Source of the DNA: Brevundimonas sp. | Lineage (GTDB): Bacteria; Pseudomonadota; Alphaproteobacteria; Caulobacterales; Caulobacteraceae | Assembly (NCBI RefSeq): GCF_013912005.1 | Contig: NZ_JACESB010000001.1 | Location: forward strand, 62,001 to 126,000 | Length of the DNA: 64,000 bases | Direction: 5' to 3' | Shown: piece after piece, positions 28,327-37,841 of the stretch | Position numbering within the stretch: the first letter of the stretch is position 1 | How the letters are laid out: the number at the start of each line of letters is the position of its first letter | The notes under the pieces: model-generated | What the model saw: the letters and a program-made list of their open reading frames with translations, nothing else | The model's database searches: none | What the model was told of the DNA's origin: nothing | Position numbers and translations under genes: made by a program

Positions 28327-29106
28327 GTGTCCCACGCCCTCCATCCCGTTCTCCAGCCGATCTGGCCGCCGGCCGACCGCCGCCCCGAGGACATCAGCCC
28401 CGAACGCATGGCGCTGGCTGCGCTGCGTCACGAGATCGACCAGCTCGACGACGAGATCCTCGCCCTGTTCGAGCGGCGGCTGGCCATCGCCGCCCGCGTC
28501 GGCCGCGCCAAGGATGCGCCGGCGGGGCCGCACCTGAAGCTGCGCCCCGACCGCGAGCAGGCGGTGCTGGACCGCCTCTCCGCCCGCGCCCGCCCGGATA
28601 ACCGGGAGGCCGTACAGGCCCTGTGGCGCGAGATCGTCGGCCACGGCCTGGCCCGCCAGGGGCGGACGCAGGTCCAGGTCTGGGCTCCGGTGGAGCCGGT
28701 CCGCGCCTTCGACGCCGCCCGGCGCCGGTTCGGCGCGGGGGCCGGGATCCGTCTGGCCGAGGGCGCGGAGGCGGCGCTGAAGTGGGCCGCCGAGGGGCAG
28801 GGGGCCGCGGTGCTGGCCGTCAACGACGGCGATCCGTGGTGGATCAGCCTGCGCCGCCAGTGGACCTCGCTGAGCGTGTTCGAAGGTCTCGGCGGCGCCG
28901 TGCCGACGGCGCTGGCCGTCGGCCGGATCGATCCGGCCGCCCTGCCGTCGGGGCCGCGCGTGGTGATCGGCGCCGGCGGCGACGCCGGCGACGGCGACGG
29001 TCGCCGGGTCGGGCTCGCCACCCACCATGGCTGGACCCTGTCCCTGACCGACGCGCCGCTGGCGGTGGGCGGCCCCGAGGGCTGCGTCGGCGCGATCGGC
29101 GGCTAG
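28327..29106 (+). CDS. Chorismate mutase (AroQ type) with extra C-terminal domain
   Basis: Converts chorismate to prephenate. A GTG start gives 259 residues. The AroQ helical domain is at about residues 27-110 (ALRHEIDQLDDEILALFERR, then RVGRAKD with catalytic Arg and Lys). The remaining 145 residues form a separate alpha/beta region, with LKWAAEGQGAAVLAVNDGDPWW near 150-170, not matched to a domain I can name. Its ordering after DAHP synthase and dehydratase makes a Phe/Tyr cluster. Its TAG stop shares the CTAG tetranucleotide with the convergent panC stop. Confidence 0.87.
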   Translation: MSHALHPVLQPIWPPADRRPEDISPERMALAALRHEIDQLDDEILALFERRLAIAARVGRAKDAPAGPHLKLRPDREQAVLDRLSARARPDNREAVQALWREIVGHGLARQGRTQVQVWAPVEPVRAFDAARRRFGAGAGIRLAEGAEAALKWAAEGQGAAVLAVNDGDPWWISLRRQWTSLSVFEGLGGAVPTALAVGRIDPAALPSGPRVVIGAGGDAGDGDGRRVGLATHHGWTLSLTDAPLAVGGPEGCVGAIGG

Positions 29107-29966
29107 ACCGCCATGTTGTCGATCAGCCGCGTCCGCCCGATGCGGGCCGCGGCGAGGACGCGCGCGGGGGCGTCCACCGTGCGGGAGAAGGCGGAGAGAT
29201 CCTCCGCGCGGCGCACGGCGACATAGTCGACGCTGTCGAAGCCCGCCGCGAGCAGGGCGTCGACGGCGGCGGCCTCGATCGCCTCCACCGCCTCTCCGGC
29301 GGCGGCGCGGGCGCCCGCCTCGGCCAGCACCCCGTTCAGGCGGCGGGCCGTCTCCAGTTCCGCGGCCGACAGGTAGGCGTTGCGGCTGGACAGGGCGAGG
29401 CCGTGGCCGTCGCGGGCCGTCGGCAGGCCGACGATCTCGACCGGGATGTCCAGGTCGCGCACCAGCCGGCGCACCACCATCAGCTGCTGCCAGTCCTTCT
29501 CGCCGAACACGGCGACGTCGGGCTGCACCTGGTTGAACAGCTTGGCGACCACCAGGGCCACGCCGCCGAACATCTGCGGCCGGAAGGCGCCCTCCAGCCC
29601 TTCGGCCGGGCCGCCGACGTCGATGCGGGTCGTCGATCCGGCGGGATACATCTCCTCGACGCCGGGGGCGTACATCAGATGGCAGCCGGCGCCGGCGAGC
29701 AATTCCGTGTCACGCTCCTCCTGCCGCGGATAGGCGCCGAGGTCCTCGTGGGCGGCGAACTGGGCGGGATTGACGAAGACGCTGGCCACCACCCGGTCGG
29801 TCCGCTCGACCGCCGCCCGGACCAGCGACAGGTGGCCTTCGTGCAAGGCGCCCATGGTCGGGACGAAGCCGACGGTGAACCCCTGCCGTCGCCAGCCGGT
29901 TACCGTCTCGCGCAGGTCGGCGATGGTGCGGGCGACGGGCAGGGCGGAGGCGGGGCGGTCAGCCAT
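29103..29966 (-). CDS. panC: Pantothenate synthetase
   Basis: Joins pantoate and beta-alanine using ATP to give pantothenate. Started at ATG 29966 it has 287 residues, the family norm; the frame is open further upstream without homology. Signatures: FVPTMGALHEGHLSLV near residue 33 (the HxGH nucleotidyl-transfer motif), SVFVNPAQF, VFGEKDWQQL and the KMSKS-like LALSSRNAYLS near 188. It ends within the shared CTAG with chorismate mutase. panB lies 28 kb away. Confidence 0.97.
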   Translation of the reverse strand: MADRPASALPVARTIADLRETVTGWRRQGFTVGFVPTMGALHEGHLSLVRAAVERTDRVVASVFVNPAQFAAHEDLGAYPRQEERDTELLAGAGCHLMYAPGVEEMYPAGSTTRIDVGGPAEGLEGAFRPQMFGGVALVVAKLFNQVQPDVAVFGEKDWQQLMVVRRLVRDLDIPVEIVGLPTARDGHGLALSSRNAYLSAAELETARRLNGVLAEAGARAAAGEAVEAIEAAAVDALLAAGFDSVDYVAVRRAEDLSAFSRTVDAPARVLAAARIGRTRLIDNMAV

Positions 29967-30042
29967 GGTGAACGGATTAACCCTTCGCGTTAGGCGTGCT
30001 TGTGAACCGCGTTGCAAAGCCCCGCGTGCCAGGGTCCGGCTT

Positions 30043-30684
30043 ATGACGCCGCGGCCGCCCTTCCGTCCAGTGCTCGCCCTGCTCCTCGCGACGGGGCTGA
30101 CCGGCTGCGGCATGGTCGAAGGCGACGCGGACCGGTTCGAGACCCTGGCGGAGAAGGTCGCGGCGATCCCGCTGGACGAGCCGGCCGGAGCGAAGCGCGC
30201 GGCCCCGGCGTCCGCCGCCGATCGCGGCCTGCGTCCGGCGCTGCGCGTCGAGGTCATGGATCCTCACGCCCTCTGGGACGCCCGCGACGGCGGTCTGGGC
30301 GGCGTCGTCCAGGCGGCCACGACCCGGGCCGCGGCCGCCGCGGCGCCGGCCGTGGTGGACGGGGTGGCGTCCGAGCTGCGGCAACGGGTGGAGGGCGTCG
30401 CCGGGCGGGCACCGTTGCGTCCCGCGCTTCGGGTCGTCGAGACCGGTCGCCCGCTGGTCCAGCTCGGCGCCTATTCCAGCGAGGCCGCCGCCCGCGCCGC
30501 CTGGAGCCGCCTTCAGGCCGGGCCTGCGGCCTCTGCGCTGCGGGGGCTTTCGCCGGTGCTGGAGCCGGTGGAGGTCGACGGCCGGACGCTGGTCCGTCTG
30601 AAGACCTCGGCGCCCGCCGCCGGCGCGGCGGACCTCTGCGCCGCCGCCGGCGTCGACGACCCGTGGTGCCGCCGCGCCGTCTGA
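30043..30684 (+). CDS. SPOR-domain lipoprotein
   Basis: A 213-residue protein started at ATG 30043. A lipoprotein signal ends in LTGC (Cys22), and the C-terminal part (about 135-200) has a SPOR pattern, PLVQLGAYSSEAAARAAWSRLQ. SPOR domains bind denuded septal glycan, so a role at the division site or in the envelope is likely. The last residues contain two Cys (DLCAAAGVDDPWC). It precedes mipZ, the division-site regulator, by 113 bases. No closer assignment can be made. Confidence 0.8.
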   Translation: MTPRPPFRPVLALLLATGLTGCGMVEGDADRFETLAEKVAAIPLDEPAGAKRAAPASAADRGLRPALRVEVMDPHALWDARDGGLGGVVQAATTRAAAAAAPAVVDGVASELRQRVEGVAGRAPLRPALRVVETGRPLVQLGAYSSEAAARAAWSRLQAGPAASALRGLSPVLEPVEVDGRTLVRLKTSAPAAGAADLCAAAGVDDPWCRRAV

Positions 30685-30797
30685 GGCAATTCACAGCTTC
30701 GCCCGGGTCCGCGCGTTGACGTCGCCCGCCCCGGCGGCGACCCTGTCGTCCCATGACCGCGGGTTCGAGTCGGCGGTCGCTTCAGGATTCCAATCCC

Positions 30798-31637
30798 ATG
30801 GCTGACCCTGTGGTCATCGTCGTCGGCAACGAGAAGGGCGGGGCGGGCAAGTCGACCCTCGCCATCCACATCGTCGCCGGCCTGCTGCACGCGGGCAAGC
30901 GCGTGGCGATCATCGATCTGGATCTTCGCCAGCGCTCGATGGCGCGCTTCTTCGCCAATCGCGCGGCCTGGACGGCCGGAAACGGGCAGAGCCTGCCCAT
31001 GCCGATCGAGCCGGACCTCGGCGACGGCAAGGTCCTCGCGCGGGCCGACGAGGCCGAACAGCTGGCCCGCTTCGAGGCGGCCTTCACCGAGGCGCGGGCG
31101 CAGGCGGACTACATCCTGATCGACACCCCCGGCGGGGACACCGTCCTGTCGCGGGCGGCGCACGGCCTGGCCGACCAGATCGTCACCCCGATGAACGACA
31201 GCTTCGTCGACTTCGACCTGCTGGGGCAGGTCGATCCCGTGACGCTCGAACTGCAGAAGCCGTCGATCTACTCCGAGAGCGTCTGGGAGGCGCGCAAGCA
31301 CCGCGCCATCACCCAGGGCCGCAATGCGACGATCGACTGGATCGTGGTGACCAACCGCCTCGCCGTCGCCGCCGCGCGCAACCGGCAGCGGCTCGAGGAG
31401 CGGATGCAGAAGCTGGCCCGCCGGGTCGGCTTCCGCATGGGGCCGGGCCTGCGCGACCGGGTGATCTATCGCGAGCTGTTCCCGTTCGGCCTGACGGTCG
31501 CCGACCTGTCGAACGAGGTGAGGCCGGTGGCCGTGTCGCTGGCCCATGTCGCGGCCCGGCAGGAGCTGCGCAGCCTGATGCTGGCCCTCGGGCTGGACGG
31601 CGACCGGCTCGACTCGCCGCTCGACGCGGCGGCCTGA
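30798..31637 (+). CDS. mipZ: Cell-division site regulator MipZ (ParA-family ATPase)
   Basis: MipZ forms a bipolar gradient with ParB and keeps FtsZ from assembling near the poles in Caulobacterales. Started at ATG 30798 it has 279 residues. The deviant Walker A is VVGNEKGGAGKST (Lys13 and Lys18). The LDLRQRSMARFF, LIDTPGGD, MNDSFVDFDLLGQVDPVTLE and GPGLRDRVIYRELFPFGLT segments follow the Caulobacter crescentus protein closely, as I recall it. It is not paired with parB here, as is normal for mipZ. A membrane J-protein gene follows 4 bases after its stop. Confidence 0.96.
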   Translation: MADPVVIVVGNEKGGAGKSTLAIHIVAGLLHAGKRVAIIDLDLRQRSMARFFANRAAWTAGNGQSLPMPIEPDLGDGKVLARADEAEQLARFEAAFTEARAQADYILIDTPGGDTVLSRAAHGLADQIVTPMNDSFVDFDLLGQVDPVTLELQKPSIYSESVWEARKHRAITQGRNATIDWIVVTNRLAVAAARNRQRLEERMQKLARRVGFRMGPGLRDRVIYRELFPFGLTVADLSNEVRPVAVSLAHVAARQELRSLMLALGLDGDRLDSPLDAAA

Positions 31638-31641
31638 TCGC

Positions 31642-32067
31642 GTGGGACTGGTCTGGCTGGCGCTGGCGGCCATCGCCGTCTGGGCGCTGGTGCGGCTGGG
31701 GCGGCAGACGGAGAAGCCGGGGCGGGGGCAGTGGCGCATCGCGGCCACCGTGCTCGGCGCGGTGCTGCTGGCCGGGGCGGTGCTGGCCGGCGCCCGGGGC
31801 GCCTGGCTTGCGGCCGCGGGTCTGGCCGGGGCCGGGGCGTGGTTCCTGGTCGCCTCGCGGCAGCGGCCGCCGGCCCCGCGCGTCGAGGCCATGACGGACG
31901 CCGAGGCGCGGTCCCTGCTGGGGGTCGCCCCCGGCGCCTCCCGCGCGGAGATCAACGCCGCCTGGAAGCGCCTGATGGGCCGGGCCCACCCGGACCAGGG
32001 CGGCACGGAAGGGCTGGCCGCGCGCCTGAACGCGGCGCGCGACCACCTTCTGAAGCGCCGGGTCTAG
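31642..32067 (+). CDS. Membrane-anchored J-domain protein
   Basis: A 141-residue protein from GTG 31642. Two hydrophobic segments (about residues 2-18 and 36-70) precede a short C-terminal J domain (about 80-141), with AEINAAWKRLMGRAHPDQGG carrying the HPD tripeptide that stimulates DnaK ATPase. Layout and size recall the TIM14/PAM18-like J proteins common in alphaproteobacteria. It is 4 bases after mipZ, so probably in the same transcript. Its stop shares CTAG with the convergent topA stop. Confidence 0.88.
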   Translation: MGLVWLALAAIAVWALVRLGRQTEKPGRGQWRIAATVLGAVLLAGAVLAGARGAWLAAAGLAGAGAWFLVASRQRPPAPRVEAMTDAEARSLLGVAPGASRAEINAAWKRLMGRAHPDQGGTEGLAARLNAARDHLLKRRV

Positions 32068-34643
32068 GCTTTCGCCGCCTTCTTCGCCGCCGGCTTCTTC
32101 GCCGCCGCCTTGGGCGCGGCCTTCTTCGCGGGGGCCTTCTTGCCCTTGGCCGGCGCCCCCGCCTTGGCGGCCAGCAGCGGCAGGGCGGCCTCCAGCGTCA
32201 TGTCCTCGGGCGCCGTCCCCTTCGGCAGGGTGGCGTTGACCTTGCCGGACTTCACATAGGGGCCGAAGCGGCCCGCCATGACCTGGACGGGATCGCCGGT
32301 CTCCGGGTGCGCCCCCAGCTCCTTCAGCGGCGCGACCGCCGAGCCGCGGCCGGCGCGCCCGGCGCGCTTTTCCGCCAGCAGGGCCACCGCCCGGTTCAGG
32401 CCGATGTCGAAAACCTCATCGATGTCAGAGACATTGGCGTAGGTTCCTGCGTGCTGCACGAAGGGGCCATAGCGGCCGAGACCGGCCGTGATCGGCTTGC
32501 CGTCCTCCGGGTGCGGCCCGACCTCGCGCGGCAGGCTGAGCAGGCGCAGGGCCTGTTCCAGCTCCAGCGTCGCCGCCGACCAGCCCTTGGGCAGGGACGA
32601 CCGTTTCGGCTTGTCGCCCTCGCCGGCGGTTTCGACATAGGGCCCGAAACGGCCGATCTTGAGCAGCACCGGCTGGCCGGTGGCCGGGTCGACGCCGAGC
32701 TCGCGGTCGCTGGCCGCCTCCTCGCCGCCGGCGCCGGCGCCGAAGCCGCGGGTGTATTTGCAGTCCGGATAGTTGGAGCAGCCGATGAAGGTCGACTTCA
32801 TCTTGAAGCTGGCCTTCAGGTGCAGCCGGCCCGTGCCGCACACCGGGCAGAGCCGGGGATCCGAACCGTCCGCCTTCGGCGGGAACAGGAACGGCCCGAT
32901 GGCTTCGTCCAGCTTGTCGATGACGCCCTGCAGGGCCGTGACCTCGTCCGTCGCCGGCTTCAGCTGGCCCCAGAAGTCGCGCAGCAGAACCTTCCAGTCG
33001 AGGTCGCCGGCCGAGACCTCGTCCAGCCGCGTCTCGAGGTCGGCGGTGAAGTCGTACTCCACCCACTTGCCGAAGAACTGCTCGAGGAAGGCCGTCACCA
33101 GCCGCCCGGTGTCCTCGGGGATGAAGCGGTTCTTGTCCATGCGGACGTAGCCGCGGTCGCGCAGGGTGGTCAGGATCGAGGCGTAGGTCGAGGGCCGGCC
33201 GATGCCGAGCTCCTCCAGCTTCTTGACCAGGGTGGCTTCCGAGAAGCGCGGCGGCGGCTCGGTGAAGTGCTGCTCGGTGCGGATCGCCTCGACCTTCGCC
33301 GTCGCGCCTTCCTTCAGCGCCGGCAGGCGGGTGGCGTCGTCCTCGTCGTCGTCCGACTTCGGCCGGTCGTCGCGGCCCTCCTCATAGGCGGCGATGAAGC
33401 CGTCGAAGGCGACGACCTGGCCGGTGGCGCGCAGGCCGGTCTGGCCGTCGGCGCTGTCGATCTCGACCGTGGTGCGGTCCAGCCGCGCGCTCTCCATCTG
33501 GCTGGCGACCATGCGCTTCCAGATCAGCTCGTAGAGCCGCTGCAGGTCCGGCTCCAGCCGCAGCGAATCCGGCGTGCGGGCGATGTTCGTCGGCCGGATC
33601 GCCTCGTGCGCCTCCTGGGCGTTCTTGGCCTTGGTCTTGTAGTAGCGGGGCTCGGACGGAAGATAGGCGGGGCCGAAGCGGTCGCCGATCACCTCCCGCG
33701 CCTGGGCGATGCCCTCGGGGCTCACCGAGACGCCGTCGGTCCGCATGTAGGTGATCAGGCCGCCGGTCTCGTCGACGCCCTCGTACAGCTTCTGCGCCGC
33801 CTGCATGGTGCGCTGGGCGGTGAAGCCCAGCTTGCGCGCCGCCTCCTGCTGCAGGGTGGAGGTGGTGAAGGGCGGGGCCGGCGAGCGCTTGACCGGCTTC
33901 TTCTCGATCGAGCGGATGGTGAAGGCGCCGCCGTTGATCGCGGCGCGGGCGGCGCTGGCCATCTCCTCGGAGACGACGTCCAGCCGCTGCACCCGCTTGC
34001 CGGCGTGCCGGACCAGCCGGGCGGTGAAAGGCGGGCTGTCGGCCACCAGATCGGCCTCGACCGACCAGTATTCCTGCGGCCGGAAGCGCTCGATCTCCAG
34101 CTCGCGGTCGACGACGATGCGCAGGGCGACCGACTGCACCCGGCCGGCCGAGCGGGCGCCGGGCAGCTTGCGCCACAGCACCGGCGACAGGGTGAAGCCG
34201 ACCAGATAGTCGAGCGCGCGGCGGGCCAGGTAGGCCTCGACCAGCTCCATGTCGAGTTCGCGCGGCGCCGCCATGGCCTCCAGCACGGCGCCCTTGGTGA
34301 TGGCGTTGAAGGTGACCCGCTGGACCTGCTTGTCCTTCAGCGCCTTCTTCTTCTGCAGCACCTCCAGCACGTGCCAGCTGATCGCCTCGCCCTCGCGGTC
34401 GGGGTCGGTGGCGAGGATGACGCGGTCGGACCTCTTCGCCGCCTCGGCGATCTCGGACAGGCGCTTGGAGGCCTTGGCGTCGACCTCCCAGCTCATGGCG
34501 AAATCGTCGTCGGGCGCGACCGATCCGTCCTTCGACGGCAGGTCGCGGACGTGGCCGTAGGACGCCAGGACGGTGTAGTCCGGGCCCAGGTATTTGTTGA
34601 TGGTCTTGGCCTTTGCGGGGCTCTCGACGACGACGAGGTTCAT
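32064..34643 (-). CDS. topA: DNA topoisomerase I
   Basis: A type IA topoisomerase relaxing negative supercoils; 859 residues. The TOPRIM domain is N-terminal (VVESPAKAKTINKYLG and DPDREGEAISWH). The active-site Tyr is in LITYMRTDGV near residue 300. A zinc-finger module follows (CPVCGTGRL...CSNYPDC, about 590-620), then repeated C-terminal GRFGPYV modules and a 40-residue Lys/Ala/Pro tail. It is the last gene of the minus-strand ruvX-to-topA series, 79 bases after dprA. Confidence 0.97.
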   Translation of the reverse strand: MNLVVVESPAKAKTINKYLGPDYTVLASYGHVRDLPSKDGSVAPDDDFAMSWEVDAKASKRLSEIAEAAKRSDRVILATDPDREGEAISWHVLEVLQKKKALKDKQVQRVTFNAITKGAVLEAMAAPRELDMELVEAYLARRALDYLVGFTLSPVLWRKLPGARSAGRVQSVALRIVVDRELEIERFRPQEYWSVEADLVADSPPFTARLVRHAGKRVQRLDVVSEEMASAARAAINGGAFTIRSIEKKPVKRSPAPPFTTSTLQQEAARKLGFTAQRTMQAAQKLYEGVDETGGLITYMRTDGVSVSPEGIAQAREVIGDRFGPAYLPSEPRYYKTKAKNAQEAHEAIRPTNIARTPDSLRLEPDLQRLYELIWKRMVASQMESARLDRTTVEIDSADGQTGLRATGQVVAFDGFIAAYEEGRDDRPKSDDDEDDATRLPALKEGATAKVEAIRTEQHFTEPPPRFSEATLVKKLEELGIGRPSTYASILTTLRDRGYVRMDKNRFIPEDTGRLVTAFLEQFFGKWVEYDFTADLETRLDEVSAGDLDWKVLLRDFWGQLKPATDEVTALQGVIDKLDEAIGPFLFPPKADGSDPRLCPVCGTGRLHLKASFKMKSTFIGCSNYPDCKYTRGFGAGAGGEEAASDRELGVDPATGQPVLLKIGRFGPYVETAGEGDKPKRSSLPKGWSAATLELEQALRLLSLPREVGPHPEDGKPITAGLGRYGPFVQHAGTYANVSDIDEVFDIGLNRAVALLAEKRAGRAGRGSAVAPLKELGAHPETGDPVQVMAGRFGPYVKSGKVNATLPKGTAPEDMTLEAALPLLAAKAGAPAKGKKAPAKKAAPKAAAKKPAAKKAAKA

Positions 34644-34722
34644 GCGGGGAGGGGCCTTTCAGAGGCGCGGGAACGTGGTTGGCTGGAGCCGCCCTGTCAA
34701 TCGGCCGTCGTCCGGACCGGTG

Positions 34723-35805
34723 TCAGAGCGAGACCAGACCGCCCGGCAGCAGGGTCGCCCGGCCGGCCAGACTGAGCTCCAGCAGGGCCGCGGCCACGGC
34801 CCCGACGGGGGCGCCGGCGGCGCGCGCCAGTTCGTCGCGCGGCGTCGGCGTGGGGGAGAGTAGGGCGGCCACCCGCTCGACCAGCTCCGCCCCGGTCTCG
34901 TCCGGCGCGCCGGCGAACGGCGCGTCCGCGGCCGGCTCGCGCACGGCCCGGGGACGCTCGAACTCCCGCTCGATGTCCGCCAGCCCCTCGCACAGGACCG
35001 CGCCCTGGCGCAGCAGCTCGTTCGGCCCCTTCGAGCGCGGGTCCAGCGGCGAGCCGGGGACGGCGAACACCTCGCGGCCCTGTTCGGCGGCGAGCCGGGC
35101 GGTGATCAGGGAGCCGGACCTCAGCTCCGCCTCGACCACCACCACGCCGCGGGACAGGCCGGAGATGATGCGGTTGCGGCGCGGGAAGTCTTTGGCCTGC
35201 GCCCGCGCCCCCACCGGACTCTCGGAGACGACGCAGCCCCGTTCGACGATCTGGCGGTACAGGTCGGCGTTGTCGGGCGGGTAGACGTCGTCGACCCCGC
35301 CGCCCAGCACCGCCACCGTGCCGGTCGGCAGCGCCCCGGCATGGGCGGCGCCGTCGATGCCCCGCGCCATGCCGGACACCACCACGTGGCCGGCCTCGCC
35401 GAGCTGCTGGGCCAGGCCGCGGGCGATGCGCTGGCCGCCGGCGGAGGCGATGCGGGCGCCGACCACGGCGAGGCAGGGCCGGGCCAGCAGTCCGGCCTCG
35501 CCGAGAGTCCACAGCAGCGGCGGCGGCGGGTCGATGGCCGCCAGCAGGGCGGGATAGTCGGCTTCGCCGAAGACGATCAGCCGCGCCCCCAGCCGTTCGC
35601 CCGCGGCGAGCTCGGCGTCGATCTCTCCGGCAGACGGCAGGGCGAGGCCATGGCCGCCGCCGCGGCGGACCAGGTCCGGCAAGGCCTCGAGCGCCGTAAC
35701 GGCGTCGCCGAAGCGCTGGAGAAGCTGGCGGAAGGTGACGGGGCCGACGCGGTCTGTGCGGGCCAGCCGCAGCCGGGCGAACCGCTCGGCCGCGTCGAGG
35801 GTCAC
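34723..35805 (-). CDS. dprA: DNA-processing protein DprA
   Basis: Loads RecA on incoming single-stranded DNA during transformation; 360 residues. An N-terminal SAM-like helical part ([18 protein letters not shown]) precedes the Rossmann-like core with [51 protein letters not shown] and [12 protein letters not shown]-terminal winged-helix (about 300-360) matches the DML1-like domain. It overlaps plsY by 4 bases. In Caulobacterales this gene sits with topA regardless of known competence. Confidence 0.95.
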   Translation of the reverse strand: MTLDAAERFARLRLARTDRVGPVTFRQLLQRFGDAVTALEALPDLVRRGGGHGLALPSAGEIDAELAAGERLGARLIVFGEADYPALLAAIDPPPPLLWTLGEAGLLARPCLAVVGARIASAGGQRIARGLAQQLGEAGHVVVSGMARGIDGAAHAGALPTGTVAVLGGGVDDVYPPDNADLYRQIVERGCVVSESPVGARAQAKDFPRRNRIISGLSRGVVVVEAELRSGSLITARLAAEQGREVFAVPGSPLDPRSKGPNELLRQGAVLCEGLADIEREFERPRAVREPAADAPFAGAPDETGAELVERVAALLSPTPTPRDELARAAGAPVGAVAAALLELSLAGRATLLPGGLVSL

Positions 35806-36452
35806 GTCTTCCTGGCTCCGATGCGCGGCTCCGCCCCCTTCAGCAGGCGGGCGATGTTGGCGCTGTGGCGGATCCAGATCAGCACGGCGGTGAAGGCGGC
35901 CAAGGCGAGAATGGGGGCGGGGGCGGGCAGGCCGAGGGCGGCGAGCGGCAGCAGGGCGTAGACGGGCGCCGCCGCCGAGGCGACCAGGGCCGACAGGGAG
36001 GAGATGCGGAACAGCGCCGCCATCAGAATCCAGGTGGCGCCGGCCAGCAGGCCCAGCGGCCAGGCGGCGGCGATCAGCAGGCCGAAGAAGGTCGCCACCC
36101 CCTTACCGCCCCTGAAGCCGAGCCAGACCGGGAACAGGTGGCCGAGGAAGGCCGCGCCGCCGGCGATCGCGCCGGCGACCTCGCTGTCGAACAGCTGGCG
36201 GGCGATGAGCAGGGCCGCCGCGCCCTTGCCGGCGTCGAGCAGCAGGGTGGCCAGGGCGAGGTCCTTGCGGCCGGTGCGCAGCACATTGGTCGCGCCGATG
36301 TTGCCCGAGCCGATCCCGCGCACGTCCTGGCCGGTCGCCGCGCGGGTGAGGATCACGCCGAAGGGAATGGACCCCAGCAGGTAACCGCCGGCCGCCACCA
36401 GCGCCAGCGTTCCCAGAGCGGGCCCGACCAGATCCTGCACCTCAACCCCCAT
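35802..36452 (-). CDS. plsY: Glycerol-3-phosphate acyltransferase PlsY
   Basis: An integral membrane enzyme transferring acyl groups from acyl-phosphate to glycerol-3-phosphate, starting phospholipid synthesis. It has 216 residues with about five to six helices. The conserved loops are [12 protein letters not shown] near residue 27, [16 protein letters not shown] near 48 and [12 protein letters not shown] near 113. It is coupled to dprA by a 4-base overlap and lies 87 bases after the dihydroorotase-like gene. Confidence 0.95.
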   Translation of the reverse strand: MGVEVQDLVGPALGTLALVAAGGYLLGSIPFGVILTRAATGQDVRGIGSGNIGATNVLRTGRKDLALATLLLDAGKGAAALLIARQLFDSEVAGAIAGGAAFLGHLFPVWLGFRGGKGVATFFGLLIAAAWPLGLLAGATWILMAALFRISSLSALVASAAAPVYALLPLAALGLPAPAPILALAAFTAVLIWIRHSANIARLLKGAEPRIGARKT

Positions 36453-36539
36453 ACAGCCGCCGCGTGTATATCACGCCGCCGGCGCCGCTCGCCAGCGGCG
36501 GCCAGCATCTATCGATTCGGCGGGCGTCGTTTCCGGGGC

Positions 36540-37841
36540 TCAGCGCCCGTCGTGCACGACCCGCCCGCCGACCACCGTCAGCCGGACCCTGCCCTGCAGC
36601 CGTCGCCCGTCGAACGGCGAGTTCTTCGACTTGGAGCGGAGGGCGTCGGCCTCGATGACGACCGGGGCGCCGACGTCGAACAGCACCAGGTCGGCGGGGG
36701 CGCCGGCGGCCAGACGCCCGGCCTCCAGCCCCAGCAGGCTCGCCGGCCCCTCGGTCAGCGGCCGCAGCACGTCCAGCAGATCCAGGCCTTCCGCGTGATG
36801 CAGCGTCAGCGCCGCTGGCAGCAGGGTCTCCAGCCCGACCGCCCCGGGCGCCGCCTCGGCGAACGGCCGCCGCTTGTCCTCGGCCGGGGCCGGGGCGTGG
36901 GCCGAGGTGATGACGTCGATCAGGCCGTCGCGCACCGCCTCGACCAGCGCCCGCCGGTCGCTCTCGACCCGCAGCGGCGGGTCCAGCCGGTAGAAGGTCC
37001 GGTAGTCGCCGATGTCGACCTCGTTGAAGCACAGGTGGTTCACCGAGACGGAGGCGGCGACCTCGAGGCCGCGCGCGCGGGCCCGCGCCAGCGTCTCCAG
37101 CGCGTCTTCAGTGGAGATCTGGTCGACGAGGAAGCGGGCGCCGGTCTGCTCGACCAGCGCCAGGTCCCGCTCCAGCTGGATGCGTTCGGCGATGGCCGGG
37201 GCCGAGGCCAGTCCCAGCCGCGTGGCCAGTTCGCCGGAGGTGGCCACCGCCCCCTCGCTCAGCCACGGATCCGCCGGCCGGCAGGCGATCAGGGCGTTGA
37301 AGGCGGCGGCGTAGCTCATCACCCGCTGCAGGGTGCGGCTGTTGGCGATCACCCGGTCGCCGTCGGTGAAGTAGAGCGCCCCGGCCTCGTCCATCAGGCC
37401 GATCTCGGCCATGCGCTGGCCGTCCAGCGCCCGTGTCGCCGCCCCGGCCACCCGCACATGGACGAGGCCGAGCGCGGCCCCGCGCCGCTGGATGAAATCG
37501 ACCATGGCCGGATCGTCGATCGCGGGGTCCGTGTCGGGCTGGATAACCATGGTGGTGACCCCGCCCGCCGCCGCCGACAGGGCGGCTGACTTCAGCGTCT
37601 CCTTCGGCTCGGCCCCCGGCTCGCCGGTCTTGACCCGGATGTCGATCAGGCCGGGCGATAGGCACAGGCCGCCGGCGTCGACCACCTCGACCCCGTCCGG
37701 CGCCGCGGCGCCCGCCCCATGCACCACCTCGAGGATGCGGCCGTCCTCGACCAGCACCGCCCCCGGGCCGTCGTAGTCCGTCGATGGGTCGAGCAGACGC
37801 GCGTTCAGGATCGCCAGAGCCTTGGTGTCGGGCGCGCTCAT
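36540..37841 (-). CDS. pyrX: Dihydroorotase-like protein lacking metal ligands (PyrX / PyrC' type)
   Basis: The 433 residues have the class I dihydroorotase layout, but the metal site is gone. The HxH of PGLxDxHxH is replaced by IRVK (Arg69, Lys71). The HIST position reads VDQIST (Gln241 for His). The TDHAP position reads TSAHAP (Ala314 for Asp). The H-A-E-D position reads ACRPAD. Catalysis is therefore unlikely. In Pseudomonas an inactive homologue next to pyrB is required to assemble active aspartate transcarbamoylase. Here too it overlaps the pyrB stop by 4 bases, which fits that structural role. A working pyrC should be elsewhere. Confidence 0.88.
   Translation of the reverse strand: MSAPDTKALAILNARLLDPSTDYDGPGAVLVEDGRILEVVHGAGAAAPDGVEVVDAGGLCLSPGLIDIRVKTGEPGAEPKETLKSAALSAAAGGVTTMVIQPDTDPAIDDPAMVDFIQRRGAALGLVHVRVAGAATRALDGQRMAEIGLMDEAGALYFTDGDRVIANSRTLQRVMSYAAAFNALIACRPADPWLSEGAVATSGELATRLGLASAPAIAERIQLERDLALVEQTGARFLVDQISTEDALETLARARARGLEVAASVSVNHLCFNEVDIGDYRTFYRLDPPLRVESDRRALVEAVRDGLIDVITSAHAPAPAEDKRRPFAEAAPGAVGLETLLPAALTLHHAEGLDLLDVLRPLTEGPASLLGLEAGRLAAGAPADLVLFDVGAPVVIEADALRSKSKNSPFDGRRLQGRVRLTVVGGRVVHDGR

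Noticed and set aside
31731-34775. A very long open frame (over 1000 codons) on the plus strand across topA
   Set aside because: It is antisense to topA, whose product is full length with all catalytic motifs. The translation is low-complexity Arg/Gly/Leu/Asp with no domain, as expected for G+C-rich antisense frames.
36540-37841. Active dihydroorotase (pyrC)
   Set aside because: All recognisable metal-binding His and Asp positions are substituted, so the catalytic call was dropped in favour of a PyrX-type protein.
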